Assembly: GCA_036522815.1 (NCBI GenBank)
Contig: DATDFC010000054.1
Span: 1-60,589, forward strand
Source: AG41 sp036522815
GTDB lineage: Bacteria; Gemmatimonadota; Gemmatimonadetes; Gemmatimonadales; GWC2-71-9
Direction of reading: 5' to 3'
DNA length: 60,589 bases
The notes beneath the pieces were generated by a model. The model saw only the letters and a list, made by a program, of their open reading frames with translations, was not told the origin of the DNA and made no database searches. The position numbers and the translations under genes were made by a program. Numbering within the stretch: position 1 is the first letter of the stretch; each line of letters opens with the position of its first letter. Below are positions 57,261 to 60,589 of the stretch, piece by piece.

Positions 57261-59597
57261 GGCGCGTGGTTGCTCGCCCAGCACCCAGGCGCGCCGCACC
57301 GGCGGCGCCGCCGCGCGCGGATGCACGCTCTCCCAGATCTCGCGATTCAAGAGGACTTCGTCCGCCCGATCGGCCACCGCGAAATCGCCGGGCGGAATCG
57401 GCGAGCGGTACGCTTGAGGATTCAGCTCGTCGAGCGACCACGTGTTCGGCACGACGGCGAACGGCGTCGAGTCTGGGCGTCTCGCGAAGGCGTTCCACAG
57501 AGGCGTGGCCGCGGAATCGTATTGGCTGAGCGGCGGCAAGTCGAGCAGCTGTCCGATCGAGCGCACCACGGAGCTGGTCGTGTAGAACGTGCTGTCCACT
57601 ACACCGCGCTTCGCGTAGGGCGACGCGACCAGCAGCACCGAGCGATGCGCGTCGACGTGGTCCGGTCCATTCTGCGCGTCATCCTCCAGCACAAACACGG
57701 CGAGCGATGACCACGCCGGCGACGAGGAGAGTCGCTCGATGACCTGGCCAAGGGCGAGGTCGTTGTCGGCCACCATCGAGCGGGGCGTCGGCTGCCCCCC
57801 GGCGCGACCGTAGGTGTGGTCCCGCGGCAGCCACAGGAACACGAGGTCGGGAAAGCGTCCCTGCCGGTCCCAGCTCGCCACCGAGTCGGCGAACAGGCGA
57901 GCCCGCGTGGTGTCGCGGATCTCGAGCCGGAACGCGGGATAGCTCGGCACGGTGATACTGTCGAGCCCGGCGAGCTTCGTGTGGGTCGAACCGCCGGGCC
58001 CGGAGTCGGTTTCGGACCGCTCGCCAAAGTTCACCACCCACAGCCCCTTGCGCCGGGCCGCGTCCCACAGATAGGCGCCGTGCGGGTTGACCAGGTCGTC
58101 GCCGTCGTCCAGGTCCCAGTTGCGTCCGTGTCCGTAGATCTGGGGCCAGGTCTTTTCGTTGTAATCGCCGGCGAACGCGCGGTCGGACCACTCGTGTCCG
58201 TCCGCCGAGACTTCGCCGTCCACGTAAAAGTTGTCGAACACCACCCAGCGGTGCGCAATCGCGTGCGCATTCGGCGTGATCGAGTCGTTGAAGATGGCGA
58301 GCTCGGGATCGCCGTTGGCGCCGTGTACGTCGCCCAGCACCTGGTCGTAGGTGCGGTTCTCGCGGATGATGTAGACGACATGGCGGACGGGCGGACGGGC
58401 GGACGGGCGGTCGGCGACGGCGTTCCGCAGTCGGGAATTCGAGTACGGGCTGAGCGCGTAGGCTTCGCGCGTGTAGCGCGCGAGCGTGGCATCGTCGGGA
58501 ACCGGTACGATCGATACCGAGCCTGTGATCACGTTGCCGATATAGGTCCCATCGCGATTGGCGCCGGAGCCGTTCCCCTTTCCGTTGGCGATGAACAACG
58601 TGCGGCCGTCCGCCGACGTGGCGACCGCGGTCGGGTACCAGCCGACGGGGATGAGCCCCGCGACCCGCATTCCGGTTCGGCCGATCCGGACGACGGCGAC
58701 GGCGTTATTCCCGGCCATGGCCACGTACAGCGTGCGACCGTCCGGCGATAGCGCCAGCGCGTTGGGGTCGCTCCCGGTCGGTGCGTGGGGCGACAGGGCC
58801 ACCGCGAGCTGCTCGACGACGCTACCCGCGCGCAGATCGACGCGGGCGACGGCGTTCGCCCCGGCCAGCGCGACGTACAGGTCCGTGCCGCGCAGCGCGA
58901 GCGCCGAGGGATGCGGGCCGACGTGGATCGCGGTCCGGCGGACGGGCGCACTGGCGGACAGATCGAACACGCTCACCGTCGAGTCGCCCCAATCGCTGAC
59001 GTACAGGTGGGCGGAGTCGGCGACCGCGCCGTAGGGGCGGCGGCCGACGGCGGCGCTGCCCCGGCGCGCCAGGGTCACGGCATCGACGAAGTAGACCGAG
59101 TCGCTCTGGTTGCCGACGACCGCCACCAGACCGCGTCGCGGGACGAGCGCGATGCCCCCCGGGAAGACGCGCGCATTCGTATCGGCGAGGACAACACTGT
59201 CGAGCGTCCACGCCATGCCGCCCTGCCACGTGAGGCGATACACCCGGTTCGTCCCGGCGCCGCTCACCCACACCGTGTCGCGCCATTCGCCGCCCGAGCG
59301 CGCGAGGCCAAGCCACGCCGGCAGCTTCTTTTCCCACACCACCGCGCCCTTCACGGGATCGATCCGCATCACGCCGTTCGGGCCGTAGCCGTTGTTCGCG
59401 ACCATCAGCGACCCGTCCGACAGCGTCACCAGGCCGAGCGGCAGCGTGCCCACGCTCACCGTGCGACCGGCGGGCCGGATGCGCCACCCGGAGGGCAACA
59501 GCGTCGAGCCGTCGCGCAGCCGGCCGGGCACGGCGCGCGTGGCGAGGAAGGCCAGGCCGGCGAGCGCCGGCAGGGCGAGCAGGGTTCGAGTGCGCAT
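57255..59597 (-). CDS. Secreted YncE-like propeller/phosphoesterase bifunctional protein
   Basis: A 780-aa exported protein; the signal peptide ends near LATRA. Residues 45-380 form a beta-propeller of the YncE/surface-layer type (LVTLSDGSLMVANNGYGPNG, ALSPDGRTLYVAMAGNNAVAV). Residues 405-760 are a phosphoesterase of the AcpA/phospholipase C family: VVYIIRENRTYDQVLGD at the metal site, DNFYVDGEVSADGHEW, LPRDHTYG and FVLEDDAQNGPDHVDAHRS. The linker contains a repetitive Arg/Pro stretch (ADRPSARPPVR) encoded by GGACGGGC words near 58380. CATATT lies six bases before ATG 59597 with no ribosome site. Predicted periplasmic or surface phosphatase; substrate unknown. Confidence 0.88.
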   Translation of the reverse strand: MRTRTLLALPALAGLAFLATRAVPGRLRDGSTLLPSGWRIRPAGRTVSVGTLPLGLVTLSDGSLMVANNGYGPNGVMRIDPVKGAVVWEKKLPAWLGLARSGGEWRDTVWVSGAGTNRVYRLTWQGGMAWTLDSVVLADTNARVFPGGIALVPRRGLVAVVGNQSDSVYFVDAVTLARRGSAAVGRRPYGAVADSAHLYVSDWGDSTVSVFDLSASAPVRRTAIHVGPHPSALALRGTDLYVALAGANAVARVDLRAGSVVEQLAVALSPHAPTGSDPNALALSPDGRTLYVAMAGNNAVAVVRIGRTGMRVAGLIPVGWYPTAVATSADGRTLFIANGKGNGSGANRDGTYIGNVITGSVSIVPVPDDATLARYTREAYALSPYSNSRLRNAVADRPSARPPVRHVVYIIRENRTYDQVLGDVHGANGDPELAIFNDSITPNAHAIAHRWVVFDNFYVDGEVSADGHEWSDRAFAGDYNEKTWPQIYGHGRNWDLDDGDDLVNPHGAYLWDAARRKGLWVVNFGERSETDSGPGGSTHTKLAGLDSITVPSYPAFRLEIRDTTRARLFADSVASWDRQGRFPDLVFLWLPRDHTYGRAGGQPTPRSMVADNDLALGQVIERLSSSPAWSSLAVFVLEDDAQNGPDHVDAHRSVLLVASPYAKRGVVDSTFYTTSSVVRSIGQLLDLPPLSQYDSAATPLWNAFARRPDSTPFAVVPNTWSLDELNPQAYRSPIPPGDFAVADRADEVLLNREIWESVHPRAAAPPVRRAWVLGEQPRAR

Positions 59598-59653
59598 GGC
59601 GCCAATATGGCCGCTCGCGAGCCCGACGTCATCCCCTTAGGCTTAGGCCCGAC

Positions 59654-60589
59654 ATGACCGGACTCATCTTCCACCTTATCGTGCACACCCACTGGGACCG
59701 CGAGTGGTACCTGCCGCGCGCGGCATTCCAAGCGCGGCTCGTCGCCGTGCTGGACGACCTGATCGAGCGGCTGCAGCGCGACCCGGCGTACCGGAGCTTC
59801 CTGCTGGACGGGCAGACCGTGCTGCTCGAGGACTACGTGAGCGTGCGGCCCGAGCGCGAGACCGACATCAAGGCGCTGGTCAAGACGGGTCGCCTCCAGG
59901 TCGGGCCGTGGTACGTGCTGCCCGACGAGCAGATCCCCTCGGGCGAAGGGCTGGTGCGGAACCTGCTGCTGGGCGCGGCGGACGCGGAGCGATGGGGCGC
60001 GCGTCTCGACGTGCTGTATTCACCCGACGCCTTCGGCCATCCCGCCGCGTGGCCCACCCTGGCGCGCGAGTTCGGGATCCGCTACGGCGTCGTGTGGCGC
60101 GGCCTGGGGGGCGAGGCCGGGCAAGAGCGCGACCTGTACCGCTGGCGCGGTCCCGACGGAAAGGACGTGCTGCTGTGGCATCTGCCACCCGCGGGGTACG
60201 AGGTCGGGGCGACCCTCTCGACCGAGGCCGAGCGCGTGTTCCGGACCTGGGCCCCGGTGCGCGGCGCCCTCGTGGCGCGCGCCGCCGGCAAGCACATTCC
60301 CGTGTTCATCGGGGCCGATCATCACGCCGCGCACGCCGAGGTGTCGCGCCTGCGCGATCTCCTGGCGGAGCTCGACCCCCAGAGCGCGTACCGGGTGTCG
60401 CGACTCGACGAGTTCTTCCAGGCGGCCGCCGATGGGGCGAAGCCGGCGTCGCTCGCGGGGGAGCTGCGCTGGTCGTACCGCTACGCGTGGACGCTCCAGG
60501 GCGTGCATGCGACCCGGGCGCCGCTCAAGCGGCGCTACGGCGCGGCCGAGCTGGCGCTGACGCGGCTGGCCGAGCCGCTCGCGGCGCTG
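59654..60589 (+). CDS. GH38 alpha-mannosidase, N-terminal part (runs off the window)
   Basis: The first 312 codons of a family-38 glycosidase; the frame is open to base 60589. Zinc ligands and the N-terminal signature are in LIVHTHWDREWYLPRAAF (H11, D15 or neighbours) and the nucleophile region is LYSPDAFGHPAAW (D125). GRLQVGPWYVLPDEQIPSGEGLVRNLLLG is the family-typical strand-helix. GH38 enzymes cleave alpha-mannosides, often in glycan catabolism. It lacks a signal peptide, so it probably works in the cytosol. No ribosome site is visible before ATG 59654. It diverges from the propeller-phosphoesterase. Confidence 0.92.
   Translation, partial: MTGLIFHLIVHTHWDREWYLPRAAFQARLVAVLDDLIERLQRDPAYRSFLLDGQTVLLEDYVSVRPERETDIKALVKTGRLQVGPWYVLPDEQIPSGEGLVRNLLLGAADAERWGARLDVLYSPDAFGHPAAWPTLAREFGIRYGVVWRGLGGEAGQERDLYRWRGPDGKDVLLWHLPPAGYEVGATLSTEAERVFRTWAPVRGALVARAAGKHIPVFIGADHHAAHAEVSRLRDLLAELDPQSAYRVSRLDEFFQAAADGAKPASLAGELRWSYRYAWTLQGVHATRAPLKRRYGAAELALTRLAEPLAAL

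Overview
The window is about 60.6 kb of GC-rich bacterial chromosome with tightly packed, often overlapping genes. The gene repertoire points to Gemmatimonadota, probably a soil or sediment member known from a metagenome. The clues are a TolB-propeller/amidohydrolase fusion, secreted PIG-L and DUF5916 proteins, Ser/Thr kinase and FHA signalling, a phosphatase with a YncE-like propeller, and a four-helix-bundle remnant. No rRNA gene is present, so this assignment is inference. I saw no tRNA, CRISPR array, prophage or insertion sequence.

Positions 1-10900 hold housekeeping and stress genes: a cut-off M1 aminopeptidase, a VOC protein, OsmC, a GIY-YIG protein, a SURF1-like protein, a helix-turn-helix-like protein, a cold-shock protein with rpsU, a large secreted amidohydrolase, a DEAD-box helicase, gltA and a phosphoribosyltransferase-like protein. 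Positions 10900-24500 hold a broken four-helix-bundle gene, acyl-CoA dehydrogenase, a second amidohydrolase, a PIG-L deacetylase, a sodium/solute symporter with a 41-aa membrane partner, an MFS transporter, an alkaline-phosphatase-like protein, an ABC-2 exporter and a cupredoxin lipoprotein. Positions 24600-29100 hold a phospho-signalling island: a tandem pseudokinase-kinase, divergently arranged from a lipoprotein, an Arg-rich protein and a membrane protease with two FHA domains. A TGTGA-N6-TCACA operator lies between them.

Positions 29100-34771 hold a chaperone-usher pilus operon (three pilins, chaperone, usher) behind a sigma54-type promoter. A hybrid histidine kinase converges on it, followed by pgi. 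Positions 37879-56926, all on the minus strand, form the most unusual region. It has six full-length APH-like kinase proteins plus a seventh kinase domain fused to an ABC exporter, an N-lobe fragment, two paralogous glycosyltransferases, a ChbG/YdjC deacetylase, an ATP-grasp enzyme, a glycosidase-GT2 fusion and a DUF5916 outer-membrane protein. Most genes overlap by four bases (ATGA). Three transcription units (starts at 56926, 55557 and 41217) each carry a TGGCAC-N5-TTGC-like sigma54 promoter, and each has a GTGA-N6-TCAC-type palindrome about 165-210 bp upstream of the predicted transcript start. I infer a sigma54-controlled system that builds, phosphorylates and exports a surface glycan or glycoconjugate. 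Four of the kinase-like proteins have altered catalytic residues. The window ends with a propeller-phosphatase protein and a GH38 alpha-mannosidase cut by the window edge.
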